From contig NC_135263.1 in NCBI RefSeq assembly GCF_964204865.1, positions 9,097,426 through 9,161,425 on the forward strand: DNA of 64,000 nt, written 5' to 3'. The notes under the pieces were generated by a model. The model saw only the letters and a program-made list of their open reading frames with translations. It ran no database searches and was not told the DNA's origin. Below, in pieces: positions 11,153 to 22,547 of this stretch (position 1 is the first letter of the stretch; each line of letters begins with the position of its first letter). The translations under genes and the position numbers were made by a program. The DNA is from Styela clava. Lineage: Eukaryota; Chordata; Ascidiacea; Stolidobranchia; Styelidae.

Positions 11153-12171
11153 GTATGTAACGCAGCAAATTTCCCATAACGTTCAGTATTCAAATAAAAT
11201 TCAATATTCGTAACGAAAAAGAAAACACAACCTTCCATCCATTAAATTTCCCCATAACGTTTAGTATTTAAATATCATAATAAATTCATTAATCGTAACA
11301 AAAAGTAAACATCTTTTATCCATTCTTCGGCCCAGTTTCTTTGCCGGGCGCAGCGACAGTGCCTATCTGTTCCTGGTTTTCTTCTGCAAAAAGAATTTCC
11401 AACTCTATGACTGAAACCTTGCCGTGGTAAGTTGGCTTACAACTAATATCAGTCGGCACTAAGTAAATGCTATGCAACTATTGAGTCTGCGTTTTGCAAA
11501 GCAATGTCTTCTCCTCGAGCATCGATATCGCAGAGCGATTGCTCGACTAGTGAGGTTGCTCGGTAGTCGAGTTGTCTTTACCTCGAGCATCTATATCGCA
11601 GAGCGATTGCTCGACTAGTGAGTTGTCTGACTCTCGTTGCTCGGTAGTCGAGTTGTCTTAACCTCGAGCATCGATGACGTCACGTCGCAGAGCGTTTGCT
11701 CGACTGGTGAGTTGACGGGCGACTGCCGTAGGCGAGTTTAGACTACTGCAACCACAGACTACTAAGCTCACATTCATAAATATTCAAGTGTTACTGTGAA
11801 GTATAAAGGTTTTAATATATTTAAATGTGCTCATTCAAAACATTTAATACCAATAAAGTTCATAAAATTAAACGAACACAGTCCTATAAGTCAACAGTCT
11901 AACTTCGCTAACGTTACTTCAATTTCGTCTGTAGACTGTATTTGTATTTATACAACATGATTAAAATAAGCCACTTATACACATAAAAATACTTTCTAGA
12001 GAATATTTATGTATTTTTCTCAACATTTGAGCACTAAAAATATCAAAAACGTTTTTCTATAGACCTAAAACACCACCGTAGAAAATGCGAAAAGACGGAC
12101 AACTCACCAGATCTCCAGGTAGTCGAGTTGTCTCTGGTGAGTTGTCCGTGTAGTCGAGTTGTCCGTCAGCC
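11091..12171 (-). repeat. right terminal inverted repeat of the MULE
   Basis: Reverse complement of 6188-7269. It contains the subterminal unit array (about 11510-11720) and ends GTTGTCCGTCAGCC next to the TTCTGAGG duplication at 12172-12179. Confidence 0.85.
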
Positions 12172-12179
12172 TTCTGAGG

Positions 12180-13130
12180 TTGCCGAGTTCGTTCTTTATT
12201 ATTGGCTTACAGTATTCAGGTATTGGCCATTGCTGTATTGTCTGATTGCAGGATTGTGAGTCCGTAATACTCTGATACGCAAACAGGGTGATAGATTTAT
12301 TTACCGCTAGTTCTTGTTTTTTTAAGTAACGTCATGATAACAATTGCCTAGCATTTAAATTTTTATGTGGCAATAAAAAAATAATAAATTTCACAACTGC
12401 TATTTGTAGATTTGACCTGCCTGCCAGTAAAGCCATCACCAAGTATTTAGCTATCATGGTTATCCTTATCAGTTTAATTTTTGTTTTAACCATCTTCAAC
12501 CAATATTAAAACCAATAATTGAATATATCAGTATATACAGTCATACAGATATACGGAAGAACAGAACCTTCCAATTACAGTGGAGTTATTTATTATTTTA
12601 TTAATCTATTAATTAATCTTGTCAATATCCTGATATCAGTATTTCTTTATGTGCCAATGAAGTCTGACGCAAACTCAAACAAAAATTCATCATACCACAA
12701 AAAAGTTATTTGACAGTTATTTGCAGCCTTAGACAAAAAAGGGCCATGCATGCATCTGAATCAAATAATAACTGGTTAACCGTGTCTAAATCCTGAACTG
12801 GTAATTGAACAAGAGATTAATATATTCTAAATTGGTAAACTGTGCCAATAGTGCTTGTAGTCTGTATACAGACAGCACTATCAGACTATTTACAAGGATT
12901 GTTAAAAAGTTTGCTGGTTTAAATCGTTATATCTTTTAATGCAAGTCAGTGGCAAAAGCACTAACTTGTATTAAACAATCAATGCAATTCCACAAGCTTA
13001 AGAAAATTGGCATTTCGACCTTGAATTATTAAAATTATAGCATTTCATTGGACATGTGTTAGTGGTGCTATATCTTATTTTATCTCTAGGTTAGGTTGGG
13101 ATTAAATCTTGCTACTAGACTCAGTGGTTC
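12180..13130. other. intergenic DNA left of DCP1
   Basis: AT-rich sequence with no supported gene or RNA. Short open frames have no recognisable motifs. Confidence 0.4.
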
Positions 13131-13406
13131 TCAATCTTTTTCCTTCCGTGGCCCATTTTTGTTACACAAAATCCTCGTGGCCCACTAACTTTTATTGCAA
13201 GACGAAAATGAACACTTCTCCTTCAATAAATAGAATGTAAATTACCAGTCAGCAGCAGAAAACAGCATCATCAATCATTGGTACTATAATCAAAATTAAG
13301 GATAGTCATACAAATAAAACTAGCAATTTTTATTAGTTCTGTGGCCCAGCTCAAAATCTTTCCATGGCCCAGCAGTGGGCCATGGCCCACTGATGAAGAA
13401 CAAGTG
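13131..13406. mobile_element. short hAT-type MITE just upstream of DCP1
   Basis: The left end reads (T)CAGTGGTTCTCAATC, a classic hAT terminus. The right end GATGAAGAACAAGTG is an imperfect inverted counterpart. GTGGCCCA motifs recur near both ends. The flanks TACTAGAC (13123-13130) and TACTAGAG (13407-13414) differ at one base, a probable 8-bp target-site duplication. It stops about 90 bp before the DCP1 start codon. Confidence 0.6.
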
Positions 13407-13429
13407 TACTAGAGTCTGACGTAGTCGCA

Positions 13430-13454
13430 TATTTTCAACTTGTTTTGTCATCAG
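13430..13454 (+). other. splice-acceptor-like site before the DCP1 start
   Basis: A pyrimidine-rich tract ends in TTTTGTCATCAG at 13454, 41 nt before the DCP1 ATG. It could be the 3' end of a 5'-UTR intron or a spliced-leader trans-splice acceptor. The sequence alone cannot tell which. Confidence 0.4.
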
Positions 13455-13495
13455 ATATCAAAGATTGATAGTTAAAAATTGCTAATCAATTTATC

Positions 13496-16400
13496 ATGGC
13501 ATTGAATGCCGAATTGCGTATTAATCTGGCATCGTTGAAACGTCAAGATCCATATATAGGAAATATCACGGATTCATCTACTCATGTTGCTGTCTACTCA
13601 TTCAGTCCCCAGTCTAACGAATGGGTAAGAAAAGTGTGAACTAGTATCATATTCAGATAGTGAAAAATGTCGACTGCGTTTGTCTTATATAAATATTATG
13701 AAAGGGCATACAAGCAAAATGGATATTGAAAAATTGAATTTGAATTGATGTTGACTGTTTTAATTACAATTTCAAATTGATTGTGTGCATCAGATATATA
13801 ACACCTTTAATTGTAAAATTTTAAGGATGCATGTAGTTTGTTGATTTAATTTTGATCAAGTGTAATCTTTTAGATCACATACGGCAATGGTGATTGTTTA
13901 TCCTTGAAATTTAAATTATACATTCATTTTCTATAGGAAAAGACTGATGTTGAAGGAACAATGTTTGTGTACAAAAGGTATATTAATATTTTTGATGCTC
14001 TTATATTACTACTGTGTATTATAAGTAGAATATCCAAATACTATGGAGTTGTATTTGTCAAACTCTTCAAACTTTTGCTTGCTTGGGGGTCAAATATACT
14101 TTGAATGTAACACCCTCAAACCAATAAGGTAAATTCATTTGAAGGTTGCATCTAGAAATGCACATTTTAATTATTTTTGGTCAATTATACGAGAAAGTAG
14201 ATTGTTTATATTTTGCTTTGCATTGTTTCGCATATACTGGAATAACCATATAAATTATTCATAACTCTTCATATGTATATGTTATAAGTTACACACATCT
14301 ATTGATTTATTTGATAATATATACCGGTATGTACATTGATCATGAATAAAAGTTTTGGAATTATTAAAGCAATATTTTTGAACTCATTATATTTCAAACA
14401 ATTAAGATTTATGTCAATTGTACAATGACACGTTTTATTGCTATACTTTTCATGATACCTTGTTGTGAACATATCGTTTGTAAACATACCTAATTTTGCA
14501 AAATCAAATTTTCCAGAGTTGCTCCACCATATTGGGGTTTCACAATTTTGAATCGATTGAGCATGGAAAATCTCACAGAACCACTGACTTCTGAGTTAGA
14601 GTTTCAGACACAAAATCCTTTCTTACTATACAGAAATGCGAAATGTAAGTACAATTAGATTTTGTTGATAACACTGACATTATTAGGAACCGAATAATTG
14701 AGTCTGTTTGTACCTTACATTGGCTTAATTATTATGTAAATATTTATGTTAAAACAGGTGTATGCTGTTTTATTGTCTATTCCAAAATGTAATGCCTTAC
14801 ATCAGTAAATATAAAGGAGGATAAATAATAGAATCAACGCATAACATATCAAATTACCGGATTCTCTATTTTTATTTCAAACTACTATTCTGTTTTGGTT
14901 GTCTAAAATTTTCATGAGAATTAGCCTCTTCATTGTTTAGCCAATACTATTTTTTTCAGTGCTTATTTATGGAATATGGTTCTATGATCAAGATGACTGC
15001 AAAAGAATAGGAGAGCTTTTGGCAAAGTAGGGAAATATATATATATATACCATTTTTATTCATATTGAAATCACCAATAATAATTTCTTCTGATAAAAAT
15101 GATGTTCTCTTGATTTGCTTGATATTTTTTTCATTATATTTATTGATAGCAAAAGTAAGCTATTCACTTGATTATTATGATGCATTATAATGTTCGATGC
15201 TTTGTTATCACTATTTGTAGCGGGCTATGTTTTTTGATGACATCTAAAATTTAGCGAGTTACTATTTATTCTGTGAAAGTTTGGAATTCATCTGGTTCAG
15301 AAGTGTTTATTTTCTTCGGATCCTGGGTTAAATCATAGGTGGGACACAAAGTATATAATTATACATCATTTTTAGATTATGTAGAGAATCGAGCCATCCT
15401 CTGGCAAACGACACAAAAGCACAAAAAATAAACATCTTTGGTAAATTGGATAACAGCATCTTAGGCAACAAGGAATCAGTCCCAAAGTCAAATTCCCCAA
15501 CATCCAACTCTGTGAACAGCATATCACCGGGTAGTTCAGTAGGTGGAGGTCAGAGACCACCAAGCAATAATGAGGAAGCAGATTCTGAGAGTGAAGACAA
15601 AGAAGTACAACAGAGTACTAATAAAGGATCGATTAATATAATGGATTTATTATATAAAGCTCAAGATAAATATGAAAAGGTATGTGATATTGTCAATTCG
15701 AATTTAGATTAGTAGAAATATTTATGATTATATATTAGGTAAAGGTATGTTTGTTAACCTCATATTCATTTCATCACCTCTAGAGCAGCATTGGCGTTGT
15801 CATCATTATATTTTTCAATCTGTAGGTCAGCTCGTGGACCATCCATCTAACTTTTTATACATTAAATCTTTGAATTTCCTATTAATATTATTCCTGTTCC
15901 TTACAACGAACAAACGAATCAATCGAAGGTATCACTACCGTATTTTTTGGGCATTATAGTATTGAAAGCCACCATATTCGTTATACTGTTACTACACAGA
16001 ATAAAATTTTTAGATATACCGGTAGGTAGTTTTGTATTGTAAATTGTAATATTTACAATTACAATATGTTGTTTGTCTTTGACAGGAGAAGAGAAACACA
16101 CCAGATCCAGTAGTTGATGGAGCGCAGAATGGAATGTTAATCAGTCCAACAGATGCTGAAATGCCGCTTGTCAAACCAGTGCCAATCAAACCAACTCATC
16201 CACAAAAGGTAAATCAAGATAGGGATTTTCAATCAGAATGTAAACGCAGGAATTATATTATTTCAATAGTATTACGTTTTCAGTTTTAACAACATTAATA
16301 AATCCATAATGATACATAGCTATGCTTGTAAAGTTTAAATTCATCATTACCTTTACCACCATGTATACTGGTACTTATATTGTATATTACTGTTGAGTCA

Positions 16401-19394
16401 CAAAACAAATTTCCATGAATGGAATATTGTGGTCAAACACTTACTATTGTTCGATTTCCTTTTTGCTCTTACGACTTACTTCCTGATGATAAATTGAGAC
16501 TTAGAGTACAAGTAGATAAGGATATGCTTGCTGTGCATGACAAGCGCTGGCATCTATTTCATTTGTGTCTAATCATAGACTACTGTTGAGTAATGGAGAA
16601 AGCAGATTATAGATGAAGTAATTTAGGATAGTAGAAAAAGTTCTATTTAAATGAGTACGGTAATTGAATATCGAACAGAACTGGCATAAGGTTTTTCTTT
16701 AAACAATAAATTGGTTGAAAATGAATATATGAGAAAATCATTCAGCCCCACTATCAGTATTATCACATTGATATAATTTAATCATAAAAAAGCGAACATT
16801 TATTATTACTCTGGTGGTTGTTAAATGTTGCCTTTTTTTATTTTCTAGCTCGATGTTGCATCCTTGTTTAAGCAGCAACCACATAAACCATCATCTGATC
16901 CTTCTATTGTGAACAACAATCTACCTATTACTGTGGCTCCTGCTATGCTTCCAACTCCAACTATGAATGCACCCTTTGGTGGTATTTTGCCGCAACAAAT
17001 GGTGAGTAAGAAGAAGAGTGAGGTATAGAGATATTCAACATTTTGGTATTAACAAAGTATTATAGTACATTAGACTGGATTAGTTGCACTTTATGTGTGA
17101 ATGAATACTTATTATTTGAATGTTGTTATTTTCGAGGGCAAATGCAGGTTGGTGGAAAAATTTCACTGCAACTGACAATTGCGTTCATTCGAATGATCTT
17201 TCACCTTTGACAGTATCTAATTCAATGAAACTATCGTTCTACATTAATAAATTGTTTCAGTGGTAATTTATTTATACTTTTCCACATTGATAAATAATGT
17301 TCTAGTAAGTGATTTAAATACTCAAGTTACATTTTCGATGTTGTTTTCCTCAAATAATTGTGTCTTTAATACCCAGGTTGCAATACCCACACCAAGTGCC
17401 AGTGTTAATATTCCAAATCAGCCACAAAGAAGACAGCCTCGACCTATAGGAAGATCTTATTCCCTGAACGAAATGGCAATGCGACAACATTTTGATGCTT
17501 ATGTGAATGGTAATGTTATGTCAGTTGAGGAAGTAGAAGCAAGCATGAATCGAGGTTCTACAGCAAACCGACAACAGGAGGTCAATTCTACTCTGGACAG
17601 AATGATCGATATGATTAATTCTGGAGGCGGAGTTTCTGGCAATGTGGCAACAGGAGTTGCACAAACCCCACAACTACCAGGAATACAAGAAACTGTTTTA
17701 AATACACTGCCTGCAGCACCGAAAACATCGTCTGGAAATAGTGGAAGTATTGTTGTAAATGGTAACCATGCAGTTTTCCATGGTGAGGGTGAAGTTTTTG
17801 GAAAACCTTCCAGTCTTACTTATACAGGAAGCTTGATCCATGCTGCCCAACCAGCATATGGGCAATCGTCCGGCACACCGCGACAAAGGAGTATCTCTAC
17901 ATCGGGTGTGCATGTTTCTCGACCTAATTTTATGGGTGTCAGCAGTGCACCACCAGTTGCTGTGAAAACGCCATTCACTCCTAATTTTCCTTTATTACCG
18001 AATTCGTTGACTTCGCCAGTTCAAAGCACTGCCAACTCTGCTTCTGTTCCTCTCAATCCTCAGGTTACCAAGTCTACAGTCTTTCCCACAATGCCACAAA
18101 GTGCCGATTCAAGTTTATTGCTGCATGGCAATGCGGTTATTTCTGAAAAATCATCATACAATATTCCGAATTCACTAGGTAAGAATTTATCATTTATCCA
18201 ATTTGGAAAATTTTCGAGGTAACTATTGATTGTTATTTTCAGTGTCTGCCATAACAACATCAGTATCTGCAATCAGCATCCAGGATCAGGCTAATAAGGT
18301 AAAGAAAGTTTAAAATCATATATTAGGTTTATGCCAATGTAATATAACATTCCATGATCTAAACTTCTTCGTAATAATGTTACATTTAACAGGACTATAC
18401 TATGTCTTCAGTATGCTTAGCCAGTGCTAATTTTAAAATATCTTAAGCCAATGGAACATGTGAGAATTTTTACAGACTTTTTTAAGAAAATTTGAATTGT
18501 CATGAAATTACATTGTCTATTTTTCACATTATAACTACATAATTGTGAGCATTTGGTATTAGCATGTATTATTTCAAAACTTGACTTTTAGTTTTTACTA
18601 ATGACATCATATTTTTAATGCAAAAAATTCCATTTTTCCAGGTTCCTCTCAATACCACAGTCATGCCTCGTACAAGCAAAAGTTCTCCAGCAGTTGCAGC
18701 CACTCTTATCTCACCAGAAGATTTCGAACGTTCATCGACAACACCGCAAAAGAAACTTGAATTAAAGCAGAGAATGTTGCAAGAAGTAAAGCAGCCAATT
18801 CCACAACCGAATTTGGCAACAGTTCCACTCACAAAACAACAGCTTCAACAAACACTGGTGTCCCTTCTGCAGGTACGTTACTGTCATTCTATACTGCTTC
18901 AATCTATAGTACCGCTCCTAGATTGTAAATCAACCTATTCGATATAGAGCTTATTTTGAGAGCCATAGCTCATAAAAGATTTTAAGGTAATTTCAATTAA
19001 TTCTGGATTGTCAACTGCGGCTTTGCACTATATGCGATAGGTGTTTCATGTTCGATACGATTCAAACTCCCTAATCTATTCTGTTTTACCTGTTGATGCT
19101 TATGTTGGGGTACAATAAAGTCGAAACGTGTTGTTTGTGTTTTGAATATGACGTCATGGACTCTGAAAATATGATTCTAGTCCATAGTGTAGTCCTTGGA
19201 ATCATTGAATTCGGCAAATTCCAGACTTACCCTATTTCTAGTGGCGATTAACAAGTTTGTTGACTAGCCTTTGCTTCAGTAGTCTGTCCAAATAGTCTTG
19301 CTATAATTATTAATCCTTTTTCATTCTGCAGAAAGACAGTTCTTTTCTTGCTGCAATTCATGAGGCGTACCTGACCAACTTCCAACAGACATAG
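13496..19394 (+). CDS. DCP1: mRNA-decapping enzyme 1 (DCP1)
   Basis: Eleven exons join in frame with GT-AG introns: 13496-13624, 13937-13977, 14517-14644, 14960-15026, 15376-15679, 16086-16208, 16849-17001, 17377-18178, 18243-18298, 18642-18872 and 19332-19394. They sum to 2,097 nt, or 698 residues, somewhat longer than vertebrate DCP1A/B. Residues 1 to about 121 form the EVH1-type domain (NLASLKRQDPYI, APPYWGFTILNRL, LLIYGIWFYDQDDCKRI). Near 208-223 lies the short helix motif INIMDLLYKAQDKYEK. The middle is Pro/Ser/Asn-rich and probably disordered. LISPEDFERS near 623 and the C-terminal helices (LTKQQLQQTLVSLLQ, LAAIHEAYLTNF) match the trimerisation domain. DCP1 activates DCP2 to remove the mRNA 5' cap in the cytoplasm and P-bodies. 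Only one DCP1 gene is visible here. An AATAAA is at 19515. Confidence 0.95.
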
Positions 19395-22300
19395 TCTGAC
19401 ATCAGTGCGAGAGTCACATGTTCTATGCAAGATTTCAGCAGTCTGTTTTAAACTAGATCTATTTTTAGGCAACTGGAATCTCAGCGTGTATATTCCGATG
19501 TAAAACTAGAAAAAAATAAATAATTTGGCTAATTATGTATACATTATGTCTTTAAAACACTATTGTGCCAGTATTAGAGTTGCAGTCTCACTTTGTGTTT
19601 TATTGCTTGAACATTTGAATATGTGATCCTGATGATGCAAATCAAAATTACTGTTGGGATGACTGAATGGTGACTACCGTGATTTCGGAGATAGGTCATC
19701 AAAATGTGTTGTTTCTGCCCCCAAAAATGAGGTGTATGGTCTTTTTTTACTTTTTGGTAAAAGTTCTTCTCCGAAGTTTCCAAATGTTTTGGTATTGTAC
19801 AAACTAGTTCAACTCTTCAACACGAAAATTTGTGTGTTTGTCATTCATGTCGCATCAACTGATTTTTCTTTAATATGCTTGTTGCAAATTTTCAATCCTT
19901 CATTTAGTAGCATCTTTTATCTTGGACTTATTATTTTCATTCATACCATTGAATTTTGTCAAATTAAGCTACAGGTTTTTGCAATTGTGGAGGTAAATGA
20001 GACATGCTCCATGACTGCTGTGTTTTCCTTCAATTCAAACTATGATCGAGTGATTCGATAATATCTTCATTATTGTCTGTGTACCAGGGGAATAGAATTT
20101 TTTCTATGAACATTAGTTTTGGAGTTTGTGGTACAGTTAGTTTTGTGTCATGTTGATATTTTTTGCACTTTGATTTTTAATGTTGATTCTGTATGACCTG
20201 CCATTAACCACTTTTGTTATACTGCCTGTTTGTTGTATTTTACGGCCTACCACAAGCCCAAAATCGAAACCTACAAATGTATAAATTTGTTGACAGTGGG
20301 CTTGAATATTTGATCCTGTAGCTCTCATTGAGTTATTTCAATTACTGTCAAATTATTCTGTTATGGTTGTAAAGTAGTTTTAAAACTGTGGAAAACAATC
20401 TATTAAATTTGGTAATAACATCTAACTAGACTTCGTCTGATACATTTTTTGAATCGAAAGTTGGGGTTTACTTCATTCTACCTATTCAAGATTTTTCCAG
20501 ATTGTAGTAGGGAAGCTTTCGTCGGCTGACCATTTGCCTGGAGTTCATAGCACAGCTCCCATAACCACATACTGCTTTTGTGATCACTCCGATTCAAATC
20601 GGTTTGCAATGCCAGCAATTTTGGGAGGCAGGTTATACTATATGTATCAGGGCGTCCGCAGTATAATTTTTTCACCGAGATAGATTTTACACACTTCAAG
20701 TAGACTGGACAAGGATATGCTGCATGCTTGTGGGGGAATTCGAGCAGATAAATTTATTGTCAAGATGTAGATTTCAAGGCAATCCTAAAGATGGCTATGT
20801 GGAGTTTTATAAGTGATTCAAGAAGAAAATATTACTCCGACAGTTCAATATTTACTATCGCGTTTGATGTTGTGAAAGGAGTGTTAGCTAAAAGATCTCG
20901 GTAAATAAAAGGTCTAAATATATCAACAAAAAGGTATATATATATATACAGGGTGCTCTATGAACATGTGAGCCTATAAACAACGAAAATCAGATGGGGT
21001 TCCGACTTCAGGAATATGGACGCTACTGCACCATCAATGCCGATTTTTTTTTTACCGCATACAGCAAGAAATTCATTAAATCAGAATGTTAATTATTCTG
21101 TCTCTATTAAAGGATTGAAAAGTATGTTCAGGTATATAGTCATCAAACGTATAGTATTAAAAAACCCGCCGTTGTAATGGTGAATTTGAAACTCGCACAA
21201 AATGTTCGCCAGAACCGCGTTGCGAGTGAGAAAAGACGCACCGAGTTTATTTAATGTACTTTGAACTCCGCCATAGCACAAACGCGTGACACAATACGGC
21301 ACGCACGGGATGGAAATTCAAGAAGTTGCCAAAGCTTTAAATGAAGTTTACTTTCTTCCGTAATCAGTTTTGAGCGCGTTTAACTTTCACTTATTTGTGT
21401 GGCCACAACACAGGCTATCATTCACAAAATCCTTCTATAAGAAGAACAGAACGATTCTTTAACGTTGCTGGCCTTGTATTTCTTTCGAGTCGGTTCGGCT
21501 CACGAAACAGACACACCGCTCCGTGAGAGTGGGAAATGACCGTCCAGGTCAATCAACCAATATTCGGACATTCCTCAAACGCCCCACGACTCTTTGCGAA
21601 CCCGGAGGCTTGTACGGTCGTTTAGGCCAACGAGAAGAGCACGACCACACTCCACTCCGAAACCTGAATAAAGTGAAAACGTTAGGGTTAGTTAGCAAGA
21701 GCCCCGAGAACGCACCCACCACCAACGAGATCAGGCGGCGATTGAATCTGCGACTCACAGCGTGCTGCGAACTGCGAAAGCTTCTTGTTGCGCATCAATG
21801 ACTTCAGAGTTCAATTCGATGACGATTCCTTTTTCAGTTTCCATTTCTAAACTTGTGATTACCAGAAACAAATGGATCTGTATCTATGCGCACTAGCGCC
21901 TGTCTAGACAGTCTGAGTTTTTTTTATATTTATTTTTATATTTATCCTCATATCTTATTTTTTAACGTTGTTTATAATTGATATCGTATCTAATTAGCTT
22001 TACTGGTATTCAGGTATTAATTCAATATTATGTTATGAAAATATCAGATCTTTAATTCTCCGTAATGCAGTGATGATAATAGTTTTGCTGATATTGGCAA
22101 GACCTGATACTGGGCTTTAACTTACTTAAATTGCGGTATCCTGTTTGCATCTATATCTGTATTTAAAGTATAATAAATGAAGGGGTGATGTAATATGCCA
22201 AACCATAACAAAATTGATTTGATGTCTGGTCCTTTGTTTACCATATAGCAGCTTATGATAAGTGTAAAATGCTTTAATTCTACAGCAGTATGGTACTTGA

Positions 22301-22497
22301 TGTTTCCATAGCAAGGTCTCAATACTGAACGAGATCTCAATGATACTAATCAGCACATTGAAAGTTCTGAAGTATTAAAAATCTGGCTGTTCTAATACCG
22401 GTACTGTAATACTTCAATGTAATTCAATTTCAAGACCTTCATTAAAATCAGTTTTTTTGAACATTCTCTTTAATTTAATTTTTAATTAATTTTTACA
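19395..22497. other. DCP1 3' region and intergenic DNA
   Basis: AATAAA motifs at 19515 and near 20903 suggest alternative DCP1 3' ends. A (TA)n run at 20935-20950 is followed by CAGGGTGCTCTATGAAC, which looks like the end of a DNA transposon, but I found no partner end. 21480-21800 is more GC-rich, with open frames on both strands that I do not recognise. No gene is supported. Confidence 0.4.
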
Positions 22498-22503
22498 GAT
22501 CAG

Positions 22504-22542
22504 ATGCCAGGTAAAAACTATGAAAGTTCAAATATATATTAA
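22504..22542 (+). other. possible upstream ORF of the SLC41A gene
   Basis: A 12-codon frame ([12 protein letters not shown], stop TAA) starts 6 nt after a strong acceptor (TTAATTTTTACAG, AG at 22497-22498). It ends 5 nt before the main ATG. It would be in the mRNA if splicing uses that acceptor, and absent if splicing uses the AG directly abutting the ATG at 22547. Confidence 0.4.
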
Positions 22543-22547
22543 TCCAG

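Larger units (their letters stand above)
6188..12171 (+). mobile_element. Mutator-like (MULE) DNA transposon with ~1.08-kb terminal inverted repeats
   Basis: The element is 5,984 bp. The left end GGGAGGCGGACAACTC and the reverse complement of the right end GGCTGACGGACAACTC begin long, nearly identical inverted repeats (6188-7269 and 11091-12171). TTCTGAGG occurs immediately outside both ends (6180-6187 and 12172-12179), an exact 8-bp target-site duplication. Near the right repeat an open frame encodes a block (RTNNHLEGWHRHFNS) characteristic of MULE-family transposases. The 7.3-10.7 kb interior is otherwise non-coding as far as I can read and holds two tandem arrays. The near identity of the two repeats suggests recent mobility, but the visible transposase is only a C-terminal part, so autonomy is doubtful. 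Confidence 0.8.

Noticed and set aside
20935-20970. (TA)n followed by CAGGGTGCTCTATGAAC, a possible Tc/mariner-type end
   Set aside because: No inverted partner found downstream, so an element cannot be delimited.
21523-21801. Open frames on both strands in a GC-richer patch
   Set aside because: Plus-strand frame starts with GTG; composition explains openness; no family motif.
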